Shown here piece by piece: positions 1-10,600 of a DNA stretch of 64,000 nt (position 1 is the stretch's first letter; each line of letters opens with the position of its first letter). Below the pieces are notes generated by a model, which saw only the letters and a program-made list of their open reading frames with translations, had not been told where the DNA came from and did not search any database. The position numbers and the translations under genes are program-made. This DNA is from Nageia nagi (Eukaryota; Pinophyta): NCBI GenBank assembly GCA_050084985.1, contig JBITNC010000001.1, forward strand, positions 77,562,001-77,626,000, given 5' to 3'.

Positions 1-360
1 ATCAACACCAATGATTTACCCTAGTTCACCTAATGTGGGCTAATCCAATTTAGAATTAGAGCCTTCTCTTCTCATTATCTATGGATATTATAATATTGCA
101 TGCATAGAGAAATACCATCAACATAATGGCAATACAATCTCCTACATCAAGAAGAAAATACAATCTCAAAACTACAAAATTCTGGAATAACTCTTGGTCT
201 TCCTTGAAATCTTACAATCCCAAAACACTAAAACTCTCCAAAATTCTCATATAGAATCAAATAGTAGCATGCCCATTAAATAAGCCTAGAAATACCTTGG
301 AAACATCAACTACAAGTACTAAATCATCTCATCTACCTAGCATGTCAATTTCCCTTCAAC
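1..360. other. Flank of element A, no recognisable gene
   Basis: AT-rich sequence with no convincing open frame on either strand. It is the left continuation of the target into which element A inserted, so it joins to 7823 onward. By position it may belong to the old minus-strand Ty3 element B, but I could not recognise integrase or LTR sequence here. Confidence 0.4.
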
Positions 361-365
361 TTCCC

Positions 366-1232
366 TGTTTACAAATAAAAATTGAGAGTGCAAATAAGTA
401 AATAAGCAACTATCTACAAACTCAATATTATCTGTATTCTAGCTACGGATAGCAATTTATTCTAGATAACAGTAAACAACATATAGCAATTCAGAAGTGT
501 AAATGTACCAACCAAGACTGTGATTTATGTACTAACCTCACGGAACATACCTGACAACGAAAGATGCAGATATTGGCGATGTAGTGATGATAAGCTACCT
601 TTTCCAAAACGTCGTGACCTGCAAGGATGCGAAAAGAGGACCGCGGGCGGTCTGTTTCAATCGTATTAGAGCATCGGTGGTGTTCTCCTGTTCACAAAGG
701 AGCACCGACGGCCTTAGTTTGATAGCTTTGACCTCTCAATTAGGTCCAGATCTTCAGTATAGATATCTCAGATTGCAGTATAATGATCGCAGATGTCAGG
801 AGAGCTCACGTAAGGAAGCACATAAACCACAACCTTGTAGGCAGTACCAAGAGATACCTTAAGGGGTAGCCACTTACAAGACCATACGCGGGATCATGTG
901 TATCCTTGTTGTTGTGGACTTACTATTAGATCCCTTATTTATATAGATATAGGTAATACCGCCCATAGGTCGGCATGCATCCACATAAATAAGGTTAATT
1001 CACAAGATTTAAGATAAATACATCAATAAACAAGATAATTCATGCAATACTCAAGATAAACCATGCAATATTCAAGATAACCCATGCAATATTCAAGATA
1101 ACCCATGCAATATTCATATTCAAGCCAAACATTGATATTATCACTTTAATCCATTCAAGACATATAGTTAGGCCAAGCATATTTCATTAATTTATTGATT
1201 TAAAAACATAAAATCATTTTTATGTGTTAACA
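366..1232 (-). repeat. 3' LTR of element A (867 bp)
   Basis: Matches 6931-7817 nearly base for base. On the sense (minus) strand it starts TGTTAACACATAAAA and ends TTTGTAAACA. A TATA box (TATATAAATAAGGGA on the minus strand) lies at about 932-946. The LTR carries GC-rich palindromes, including GGACCGCGGGCGGTCT at 638-653. It has one fewer copy of a 20-bp unit containing ATTCAAGATAACCC than the other LTR, which explains the 867 against 887 bp. Confidence 0.93.
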
Positions 1233-1246
1233 GATGCCCCACTTTG
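1233..1246 (-). other. Polypurine tract of element A
   Basis: Directly inside the 3' LTR, the sense strand reads AAAGTGGGGCATC followed by the LTR start TGTTAAC. A purine-rich run in this place is the expected primer for plus-strand DNA synthesis. The same AAAGTGGGGCA sequence precedes the 3' LTR of element F. Confidence 0.8.
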
Positions 1247-1499
1247 GATGTGAAATTGAAAGAATCATGAGGTGACTTGAGATTTTGCATTCAAAGTAAA
1301 ACACAATATCATAGCAAACAATTTTGATAAGCAATGATGAACACTAACCATTCCAAACTTAAACAACATCATGATAAAGCTTATAGGTTAAGAAAACTCC
1401 CTTTTGATATTACCTTGGGCATGCTTGCCCCTTGCGTTTTGCTATAGAAGGTGATAGCCTGATATGTCTGATAATCTAATAAGCTGATAATCTTGTCGT

Positions 1500-1765
1500 A
1501 ATGCTGATGACCCATGACAACAAACTTGACAACACACATGACAGTGACCGGACAAACGACTTGACCACACATGTCGATCGGACGACATCTTGACAAGACC
1601 ACATCACAAGATAAAACATGACAACACATGACAACACATGAAAAGACATGATAACACACATGACCAACTCACAAGACAAGACATGATAGCACACATGACC
1701 AACTCACAAGACAAGACATGATAACACACATAACAACACATGATAACCATAACCACACATAGGGG
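1500..1765. repeat. Short tandem repeats of element A (ACACATGAC-type)
   Basis: Degenerate repeats built on ACAACACATGA and a 35-40 bp unit containing CATGACCAACTCACAAGACA (at least two adjacent copies around 1650-1720). Element F has the complementary motif GTGTGGTCAT at 50365-50470 in the equivalent place near its 3' LTR. No coding function is apparent; short minus-strand frames here are by-products of the repeat. Confidence 0.8.
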
Positions 1766-2165
1766 AGAGCTAAGTTCCACACAACTGAGCCTTCGCACCA
1801 AGTTGTATAAGAACTGAACTCCGCAAAACAAGTGATAAGCTGATATGTGAGAGCTAAGTTCCACACAACTCTTCGCACCAAGTTGCATAAGAACCGAACT
1901 CCGCAAAACAAGTGATAAGCTGATATGTGAGAGCTAAGTTCCACACAACTCTTCGCACCAAGTTGCATAAGAACCAAACTCTGAAAAACAAGTGATAAGC
2001 TGATATGTGAGAGCTAAGTTCCACACAACTCTTCACACCAAGTTGCATAAGAACTGAACTCCGCAAAACAAGTGATAAGCTGATATGTGAGAGCTAAGTT
2101 CCACACAACTCTTCACACCAAGTTGCATAAGAACCGAACTCCGCAAAATAAGTGATAAACTGATG
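1766..2165. repeat. ~78-bp tandem repeat, five copies, element A
   Basis: Five head-to-tail copies of a roughly 78-bp unit beginning GAGCTAAGTTCCACACAAC and ending GTGATAAGCTGATATGTGA. Copies differ by a few substitutions; the first has a short extra segment. It lies between the antisense PMD gene promoter and the 3' LTR. Confidence 0.92.
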
Positions 2166-2515
2166 GAGCTAACACTCCACCAAGAAGCATGATAAACTGA
2201 TAGTGAGAGCTGGAACTCCACTCACAAGCATGATAATCTGATCGTGGGAGCTAGAACGCCACTCATAGGCACATGATAAGCACATGATAAGCTGACTATG
2301 GGAGTTGGACTCCTCTCACAAGCATGATAGTCTAACCATGGGAGATGGACTCCTCTCACAAGCATGATAGTCTAATCACGGGAGCTGGACTCCACTCATA
2401 AGCATGATAATCTGATCACGGGAGCTGGACTCCACTCATAGGCACATGATAAGTGAATTATGGGAGCTGGACTCCTCTCGCAAGCATGATAGTCTGATCA
2501 CTCAATTCACGAAAC
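2166..2515. repeat. ~40-bp tandem repeat block, element A
   Basis: About eight degenerate copies of a roughly 40-bp unit containing GGGAGCTGGACTCC and AAGCATGATAGTCTGATCA. The unit shares GAGCT and TGATAAGCTGA with the adjacent 78-bp repeat and may derive from it. Confidence 0.85.
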
Positions 2516-2810
2516 TCAAAGCAATATTATCCTGGATATAACATTGATCAAACACCTATGATGCACTCATGATATTTAATAAACTAATTTTCTAGATAAA
2601 GGAATGCGGGCGGTCCTTTCTCACTGACTTAGAACACCGGTGATCTTTACTAAGGCCGCAGGTGGTCCTTTTCTTGAAGATTCATCAAAAACCATGCAAA
2701 TCATGTCCCTACGAATCACCTCTGGATTCTAAATTGATGCCTGATTGCTCGTCCATGTATGCCAAATGCTCAAATCAAAATTAGTCTTGAAGTGTGTGCC
2801 CTAACCTTTC

Positions 2811-2818
2811 TATAAAAG
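2811..2818 (+). promoter_or_regulatory. TATA box of the antisense PMD gene in element A
   Basis: TATAAAAG in a GC-rich setting (CTTTCTATAAAAGGGGCCCC), about 150 bp before the predicted start codon at 2964 and on the strand opposite to gag. Element F has TATAAAATA at the homologous position (50023-50031, minus strand), which supports a real core promoter for the antisense gene. Confidence 0.7.
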
Positions 2819-2963
2819 GGGCCCCACCCTTCCTCATTTGTTCACCCTGTCATTTTCATAGCTGAGAGCATCCTAGAGCTTAAGAGACTGATTCAGAGAG
2901 GTTTAGCTGGTGCTTTTGTCACTATCGCTAGATAATTCTTCCTGTATTGCTGTGCTGCACACT

Positions 2964-5230
2964 ATGGCCCTACCGATCACACACCGAGAGGGACATAGAG
3001 CTGCCTTGGTGGCTGATTCTCCTGCTGGTCATCAGGTACACTACCTCTTCTACCTTTTTCATGCTATGTTTTTGTTTGTCTTCAAGTTTTAGCCGCCTGT
3101 ACACTGGTTTCCCAAATTTTCCCCTAGGGTTTTACTGTTGCATACCCTAGCTCTACGTTTTTCTCTTTTTAGTATACTTTTCAAACTTCTAGTGCCATGG
3201 CTACCTTATGCTCACCCGTACGAACCTGCACCCCAAATTTTATTGCCCTTTTTCACAGAAATAGGACCACTGGTGGCCCTTTCTGCCCTAGTTTGGACCG
3301 TGGGTGGTCCTTCTCACCTGTAATAGACTGTGGGTGGTCCTCGTTTTCCTGTACTATTTTTTGCTATTTGTGTTTCACATCTTGATACTGACTTGCCTTT
3401 CGTCCTTCTTTTCTTGCAGAGCTGTGCATACCTTATGCGTCCATCCGACAAGAGTGCCTCCTTCACCACTGCCCAACAGTGGCCCCAAACTGATGCAGCC
3501 CGGAGTATTCTGGAGGATATTTCATTCAGCCACCTTGCATTTGCTGAATATGTGTTTCATGACCGCAACATGCTTACAGCTTTGATGGAGAGGTGGGATC
3601 CAAATTCCAACACCTTTCACCTTCCCACCGGTGAGATTACAGTGACCCTAGAGGATATCTACAGGATCACTAGACTTCCTATCAGGGGGAAACTAGTGAA
3701 CATGATTCCTATTCCGAGCTTGGAACAGGTAGAGGTATGGGCTACATGGCTGACGGGATCAGACGAAGTGAATCACAGGAAGAGAGGTGTGTCACTAGTG
3801 AGACATGTGCCAGAGGATCCTCCAGCATGGGGTGACCTGCGGATGAGGCTCCTCATTACCTGCCTTCTAGATGCTATTGTCTATCCAGACAAGAGCAGTG
3901 AGACCTTCCCAGTGGGTATGATTCCTATCATTCAGGACATGGTTATACATAGACAGCGATATGCATGGTGTCCCGCAATACTTGCACAACTTTATCATGA
4001 TCTCCACGACTTTGCAGAGGTGGAGAGAAAGGGGAGACAGGTGGCTCACTCTATGATCCTGCAGGTGTGGGCCTATGAACACATCACTATTTCTAGACCG
4101 ACTATACTGCCCCTAGACCAGCCGGATGATGCCCCCACCTGGCAGCGGTGGGCGATGACCGAGGTACCAGACTTCCCTAGCATAGACCTAGAGGGATGGC
4201 GTGTGTGACTTGACTTACTACAGGAGGTGCAGATCTACTGGCGTCCTTATCGGGGAGGTGTACCAGAGTGGGAGGAAGACCTAGAGGAGATGACATGGGT
4301 GAGACACCCTACCTACCTATAGGCACGTAGGGCTTTAGTGGAGCCGTATAGGCTAGAGCGGGTACTCCATCAGTTCAACCTCCAGCAGGGTATATCGGAT
4401 GACTGCAGGATAGTGGTGCGCTAATACCATAGCAGGCACCTCCCAGAGGATTACGAGCCAGTACTGGATTGGGACCCAAACTGGGAGTCCCCCAGCGAGG
4501 ACTCCGACTATGATGTTGATGATGACATAGATGGACCTGGTCATATAGAGGACTATCTAGACTGGTGGAGGACACGTCACCCTCACCACATAGGCATTCA
4601 CGATACTGACACGGGTGACGATGCATGGGAGGATGAGGACCCAAGAGACACAGAGACTGGGTGGGACACTCCCTTCACCACGGGAGGATGGGGAGGGGAG
4701 AGTAGCTCTTCATACGCTCGTGACACATCTCTAGATGCAGGGCATGACGATAATGAGGAGACTGATCCAGACCAGGATGAATATGAACCTGAATATAAGA
4801 CAGAATCAGACTGGGAGGATGAAGACTACGATGAAGATGATGATGGTAAACTACTTTCTCTTTTACTTTGCTTTGACTTTCTATTTTTCATAATACGTAA
4901 GGAACTAACATGATATGTTAATGCTATGTCATAGATCCTGAGGTTGAGATAGCTAGGCTGCATAGCCAAATCGTTTAGAAGGATGAGGAGATCAGAGAAC
5001 TACAGGGCCGTCTATGATTTGAAGGAGGAGATTATGCCGGTATCTATTAGGACTTACAGGTGGCCAACAAAGAAATCAAGGTCCTATACAAGCAGCTTCG
5101 CCAGGCCGAGAGACAGATCGGTGAGGAGAAGGCCCACGCAGAGAAGTACAGGGCACGGTGCGGGGGTGGCACATCTAGCAGGGCTACTAGCTCTAGTGTA
5201 GGGGGTGGGGGGTCTAGTAGGAGATTTTAA
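2964..5230 (+). pseudogene. Antisense plant mobile domain (PMD) gene of element A, three exons, broken by stops
   Basis: Predicted coding exons 2964-3035, 3420-4845 and 4935-5230 (1794 nt, 598 codons including stop; the frame closes exactly). Introns 3036-3419 and 4846-4934 have GT-AG ends, the first with a pyrimidine-rich CTTTTCTTGCAG acceptor. Exon 2 holds the PMD core (LMERWDPNSNTFHLPTGE, LEDIYRITRLPIRGK, later LQVWAYEHI), then a strongly acidic tail rich in D and E. Exon 3 reads as a coiled coil (IARLHSQIV, DEEIRELQ, YKQLRQAERQIGEEK) ending in a Gly/Ser tail. PMD proteins occur in host silencing-related factors and in plant transposons; the role here is unknown. In-frame stops include 4206 (TGA), 4320 (TAG) and 4422 (TAA), and three more in exon 3; most fit C-to-T changes. 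It converges tail to tail with gag. Confidence 0.82.
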
Positions 5231-5630
5231 ATCACTCTATGTAATCTCATCCAATTTGCATTGTAAACAAAAACATTTTGATCATGATATATAAAACATA
5301 AACTTTGGTACCTAATTTGTTCTTTGTTCATGTACTTGTGATGCGTGAATTTGATGTTCCGTGATCCTTGAGAACGAACACCAATGATATGACCTGAAAT
5401 TCTAACCTTTCATGTTGCAAACGTACTTGGAATCTTTTGCTTTCCTCTATTTTTCCCCTAAAAGAGGACCGCCGATGGTCCTTTTCTCCTGAAATACAAC
5501 GCCGGTGCTCTTGTTATGACTTCATGAAACCTCCCAATCTCTTAACCCTGATGTCTGTTGGAGACCTGAACCAACTGCTAGCTTTTCTCTTCTCCCCTTT
5601 TCTCTCTCTTTTTTTTTTATGTATTTCAAT

Positions 5631-6839
5631 CTACCAAATGATACCTTCGGGAGGCCTGGAGCTCCTACCGGGGTTAGCATCCTCAAGGAAGATCATATTG
5701 ATATGCTGTTCTTCTCCTGTATCTTTGACCTTTGCTGGACATACATAGAATCCATCTTCTATGAGCTTTTGTATTCTATCCCTAAGATTTCCACATCCAT
5801 TTGTAGCATGGCCTTTAGCCTAATGATATTCACAATATCTATCTTCCTTATACTAATGGGGTTTTTCTGCTGTGGGATCTTCCTCACGCTTCGGTAAAGG
5901 TTGTAATAACCCTTTTTCCACAAGGTCTTTTAGGATGTGTCTTGGAGGTATGGGAAATCTCACATATCTCTTTTCCTTCATCTCACTTGTATTCTCAGCC
6001 ATATGGACATCTTTCTCTTTCTTTGGCGATTGTGGTCTCTTATCCTTTGCTTTTGCCTTTTCATTATTACCATACTTTACAAGTCCTAGCTTCACAAGGA
6101 CTTTTTCTTTCTCTAACAGTTTATACGTCATATCAGAAAATGTGAGGTGTGTATAATCAATAACATATGCTTGTAAGGGCAATATAACAGCTTCTTTAAA
6201 AATGTTATTTACCTCTTTTTCTGTTAACCTAGTCTTTACTTGCTACCATGTCTTCTTAAATATTACAACAAATTTATCCAGTTGCTCATCATTTCCCTTT
6301 TTAATAGCACATAAATCTGATAGCATAACCTCCTTCTTGATGTTATGCTTATATTGCTCCAGAAAAAAATCACTGAATTCCTCAAATGATGTAATGGACC
6401 CTTCAGGTAAGCCATAAAACCATTCTCGTGCATCTCCTTCCAAGCTCTAGGGGAAGAATTTAGCCTGCAATCTTTGGTCTGTACCAATTGTGAGTTCACA
6501 TTCATCCTTAAATCCTTGTATATGTCTCCTTGGATCTCCTCCACCATTGAACTTACTGAATTTTGGCTCTTTGTAATCGGATGGTGGCATATGCCTACGA
6601 ATGTCATCACATAAAGGACTACCAAATTCGAAAGAATCATTAGGTGGCATTGATCTTCTTGCCAATCTGTCTATCTGCCTCTGCATACCTTCCATAGTAG
6701 CCTAAAAATTGCTATTGTCACCCTCAGTGCTATGTTGCATTCCTCCAGATCCCTCCGGATCATCATGTCTGATTTCTACCAATAACTCATCCAAATCTCT
6801 TTTTGAAAGGCTTTGTAAGAATAACTTAAGCTGTTCCAT
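5631..6839 (-). pseudogene. gag: gag of element A (Ty3/gypsy), five in-frame TAG stops
   Basis: Start ATG at 6839-6837 (MEQLKLFLQSLSKRDLDE) and terminal TAG at 5633-5631: 403 codons with no frameshift. The central part is a Retrotrans_gag-type domain (FNGGGDPRRHIQGF, then LEGDAREWFYGLPEGSIT, then FEEFSDFFLEQY), followed by a lysine-rich segment and a zinc-binding-like CEYH-x-AKGHATNGC motif near the C terminus. It would form the capsid shell and package RNA. All five internal stops are TAG, each where glutamine is plausible (for example before SLEGDA, QVKTR and AKGHA). The gene follows the 5' LTR and primer-binding site; no protease or RT follows it. Confidence 0.88.
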
Positions 6840-6909
6840 AACTAAGACACTCACAAAATAGATGTTAATCTTAACTAAAACCTTTAGGGTTTTAGTATAA
6901 TGATGTGTA

Positions 6910-6930
6910 GTTCACGTTGGGTTCACCAAA
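6910..6930 (-). other. Primer-binding-site-like sequence of element A
   Basis: The sense strand immediately after the 5' LTR reads TTTGGTGAACCCAACGTGAA. Element F has TTTGGTGAACTTGATGTGAA at the same place. The TGG start fits a tRNA CCA end; I did not assign the tRNA. Confidence 0.7.
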
Positions 6931-7817
6931 TGTTTACAAATAAAAATTGAGAGTGCAAATAAGTAAATAAGCAACTATCTACAAACTCAATATTATCTGT
7001 ATTCTAGCTACAGATAGCAATTTATTCTAGATAACAGTAAACAACATATAGCAATTTAGAAGTGTAAATGTACCAACCAAGACTGTGATTTATGTACTAA
7101 CCTCACGGAACATACCTGACAATGAAAGATGCAGATATTGGCGATGTAGTGATGATAAGTTGCCTTTTCCACAACGTCGTGACCTGCAAGGATGCGAAAA
7201 GAGGACCACGGGCGGTCTGTTTCAATAGTATTAGAGCACCGGCGGTGTTCTCCGTTCATAAAGGAGCACCGGCGGCCTTAGTTTGATAGCTTTGACCTCT
7301 CGATTAGGTCCAGATCTTCAGTATAGATATGTCAGATTGTAGTATAATGATCGTAGATGTTAGGAGAGCTCACGTAAGGAAGCACACAAACCACAGCCTT
7401 GTAGGCGGTACCAAGAGATACCTTAAGGGGTAGCCACTTACAAGACCATACGCGGGATCATGTGTATCCTTGCTGTTGTGGACTTACTATTAGATCCCTT
7501 ATTTATATAGATATAGGTAATACCACCCATAGGTCGGCGTGCATCCACATAAATAAGGTTAATTCACAAGATTTAAGATAAATACATCAATAAACAAGAT
7601 AATTCATGCAATACTCAAGATAAACCATGCAATATTCAAGATAACCCATGCAATATTCAAGATAACCCATGCAATATTCAAGATAACCCATGCAATATTC
7701 ATATTCAAGCCAAACATTGATATTATCACTTTAATCCATTCAAGACATATAGTTAGGCCAAGCATATTTCATTAATTTATTGATTTAAAAACATAAAATC
7801 ATTTTTATGTGTTAACA
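6931..7817 (-). repeat. 5' LTR of element A (887 bp)
   Basis: Partner of 366-1232, with one additional ATTCAAGATAACCC-containing unit near 7680. The minus-strand TATA box is at about 7497-7512. The palindrome reads GGACCACGGGCGGTCT at 7203-7218, differing from the other LTR at one CG-type site. Confidence 0.93.
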
Positions 7818-7822
7818 TTCCC

Positions 7823-7989
7823 CTACTGACTCATCAAGGTGCACACTATTAACAACCTAAAATTAGCAATTTGCATACCATTGGTGGCCTTAAATTGAAT
7901 GCTAAACAAATCTAGATTCCAATTTTCAATTATATCAAAGCACATATACCCCTAAAATGAGTATTTCTCCTAAAACATAACTTGATACA
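7823..7989. other. Flank of element A, undetermined
   Basis: No conserved reading frame. It continues the target sequence of 1-360 across the element A insertion and lies next to the archaeal-type RNase H remnant of element B. It could be B's 3' region or an unrelated sequence. Confidence 0.35.
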
Positions 7990-8440
7990 ATCCAATTTAA
8001 ATCACTAAGGAAGCCATGATGTTCGTAAACTGATTAGAGGATCTAGGGCCTAACTCAATCTTATGAGCTTTAAATAACTTGAGGATCTTAAAAACATCTT
8101 CGCTATAGGATTTAAGGAGTTCATTATAGCATTGATAAACTCTCAATACTTTGTTGAAGGCCAAGAGAGAGTTATCATAAATCATGAGTTTCTCAATCTT
8201 GAGGAATGGAAGTCCTAAGACCTAGGATTAGGGCTTCATATTTTGTATTATTATTGGTAGAAAGAAAAGCTACTTGAAAAATAAAGGATATGGATACCCT
8301 GAGGTGTTAAGCATATAACTCCTTCACCACTCCCTTGCCCACATTTAGATTCATCAAAATACAGTCATATCAAAGACTTTGTGTGTATAAACAGATTCCT
8401 CCTCTTAGTCAATCTTAAATATTTCCTCATCAAGAAGGTT
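7990..8440 (-). pseudogene. Archaeal-type RNase H remnant, Ty3 element B
   Basis: Minus-strand fragments resemble the second RNase H of Tat-lineage elements: a YFDES-like start, a GSGEGVICLTPQG segment, then NNNTKYEALILGL with the conserved (A)EYEAL pattern, and KSYSEDVFKILKLFKAHK. Stops and frameshifts interrupt it. It follows RT and the first RNase H in sense order, as in element E (58590-59130). Confidence 0.65.
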
Positions 8441-9650
8441 GATATTGAGAGGGGAGCTATTGGAAAAAGGGATTCAGCAAACTAATTGACTATAACATGA
8501 CCCTTAATTGATTTTTGACTAATAAACTCAAGTTCAAACTCGGATAAAAACATAAGCCACTTGGACATTCATGAATTATGATAAGTCTTTCTCATCATAT
8601 GCTACAAGATTTAGCATGAGAAATTATGTAAGTTGTGTGATTCAACATGTAGTGATGTAAATTATTGACCACAAAGAGCATAGCAAGGTAAATATACTCT
8701 ATATAGATGTACCTAAGCTCATAATCAATAAGAGTACAACTAAGGTAATAGAAAACTTACTCCTTGCCTTGGGCATTCTTTTTGTGCAAACATGATTCCT
8801 AAGGAAAAATTGATCATCCAAAGTTAAAGTAAAAAGGAAGACCATACCTAGGAGGGATCAAGATAGGAGGAGTGGTGAGATAGTATTTAATATCATCAAA
8901 AGCTTGTTGGCACTTCTTATTCCACTCGAAGATCACATCCTTCTAAAGAGCTCATTAAAAGGATGACACTTATTTGAAAGTTGATCTATAAAGCAAAAAA
9001 TGGCTTGGATTTTACCTTGAATACCTCAAGGTCTTAAGATTATGAGGCGTAGTCATATCAATGATAGCTTTGGCCTTTTTGGGATCAATATTAATGCCTC
9101 ACTTAGACAAAATGAAACCTAAAAGCTTACCCATTGTAACACCAAAAATACACTTATTAGGGTTCAACCTAATGTTATGCTCATGAAGATGATGAAAGAT
9201 CTTGTGAAGAATGTCCCAGTGTCCTTTACATGTCTCAAACTTGTCCAAAATATCATCAACATAATCCTCCAAATATTATGCATCATGTCATGAAAGATAT
9301 AAGTCATAGCCTTTTGATAGGTAGCTCCTACATTCTTAAGACCAAAAGCATGACTTGATAATAATAATCCATTAAGGGGTGGTGAAAGCTATCTTATGTT
9401 GATCATCAAGATTTACCCAAATTTTGTTATAACCTAAAAAACCATCCATAAGGTAAAACATCTCATACCTGATAGTATTGTCAACTAATATATCGATATT
9501 GGGCAAGGGAAGTCATTATAGGACACACCTTATTAAGATAATGAAAAATCCATGTAGATGGGGATACGACCATTAGATTGATTAACATGAAACCCTATTG
9601 GAAACCCACTTAGGGTAATGATAAAAAGAATTAAGCTCACAAAGAGAAAT
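8440..9650 (-). pseudogene. pol: Reverse transcriptase and RNase H remnant, Ty3 element B
   Basis: Reading on the minus strand, shifting between frames, gives the RT core: FGLKNVGATYQKAMTYIF, then EDYVDDIL with the catalytic YVDD, then LNPNKCIFGVTMGKLLGF and INIDPKKAKAI. RNase H-like sequence follows (FNELF, FEWNKKCQQAFDDIK, and a LSCTLIDYELRYIYIE segment). Many stops and frameshifts make it non-functional. The wording is close to element E's RT, so B and E are one family. Confidence 0.85.
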
Positions 9651-10600
9651 CATATTGATAGAAAAACTAGATTTGAATAAAAAAGATCATTAAAGAAATC
9701 AAAATGGATAGAACAATTTGAAGAACTAGGACTAGAAGGGAAAAAATAAATACCAATATCATCAACATCAAAATATTGATTATGAATGTCAAGGTTGATA
9801 AACTCTTCTTCAAGAATGAAGGATTTGGGACCTTTAAAACCAAGGTCCCTCTTATCATGGACATCTTGAAAAGTGGTTTGGAAGGCATGGACCATATCTT
9901 GCCCAAACTTGCCTAACCCATGACCTTGCCATTTAAAATATTCAAAATATCACCAAATAAAATCAAGACATGAAAAGTACTCAACTTTAGAACAAAATCT
10001 GTCTTTTAAAATATGATCAAAAGGGATGTTAGATGGAGATTCAACACTAGTGTAAATAAAAAATGATTATTTTGGACTTCAACCTTAAGGAATAATAGAT
10101 CCAATGGTGATGGAAGCATCATGAGGTCAGTCGAAATCCTTGACTCACTTGACATTACATGATACATCCTTAATCTGATATTCCCCAGAACAAGGATAAC
10201 ATATTGCACCAAAATAGGGTAGGGATTAGAATCATTAGGATCATCATATTTATCTTGGGTGACATAATCGAAGGCTTAAGCATGACACTCTTACTCTAGG
10301 TAAGGTCAAAGTGGCACATCCAAGGATTGATAAAGATCATGAGGTGGGGGAAATTGATTATAAGATTGAGGCTAAAAGGTCTTTGGTTGAGGCTTCTTTA
10401 TATGAGGCCCAAAACTCAATGAATATGATTATGAAGGATCAATGGAGGATTTACCATTAAGATGCATAGGATGAGGTACATCTAATGGAGGTGATGGTGA
10501 TGAAGGTTGTACCCAAGATATGGACTAGGATGAGGATGCGAAGATTGAGGAGCTTGTGAACTAGATGATGACTTGATTGGGATTATTGTTCATAAGGATA
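9650..10600 (-). pseudogene. Protease-RT linker of element B
   Basis: Decayed minus-strand coding remnant, with short frames such as 9650-9895 and 10006-10212 between the protease and RT domains. It corresponds to element E's 60420-61780 region. I recognise no specific domain. Confidence 0.5.

Larger units (their letters stand above)
361..7822 (-). mobile_element. Element A: non-autonomous gag + antisense-PMD LTR retrotransposon
   Basis: Complete LTR retrotransposon, sense strand minus. Both LTRs begin TG and end CA in the plus reading, and a perfect 5-bp target duplication TTCCC lies at 361-365 and 7818-7822. In sense order it has: 5' LTR (6931-7817), a primer-binding-like site TTTGGTGAAC, gag (6839 down to 5631), a plant mobile domain gene on the opposite strand (2964-5230), a tandem-repeat block (about 1500-2515), a purine-rich tract AAAGTGGGGC and the 3' LTR (366-1232). 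I see no protease, reverse transcriptase, RNase H or integrase, so it should depend on an autonomous Ty3 element. The LTRs differ at roughly 2 percent of positions by eye, suggesting a moderately recent insertion. Confidence 0.93.

Noticed and set aside
584-862. 92-codon plus-strand frame
   Set aside because: Lies wholly inside the LTR of element A on the non-coding strand and is interrupted by differences in the other LTR copy.
1381-2221. Series of overlapping minus-strand frames with repeated Cys-Val-Glu-Leu-Ser text
   Set aside because: They are reading frames through the 78-bp and shorter tandem repeats of element A, open in several frames, with no start context or domain.
1766-2515. Possible CRISPR-like array
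   Set aside because: Units are direct tandem copies without unique spacers, and the setting is a plant retrotransposon.
3138-3585. Alternative plus-strand frames over the start of the PMD gene
   Set aside because: They run through intron 1; the splice sites at 3036 and 3419 give a frame that continues through the PMD domain and exon 3.
5631-6839. Reassigned or suppressed UAG codon in gag
   Set aside because: The same TAG bias appears in unrelated elements and is explained by CAG-to-TAG deamination; TAG is also used as the gag terminator.
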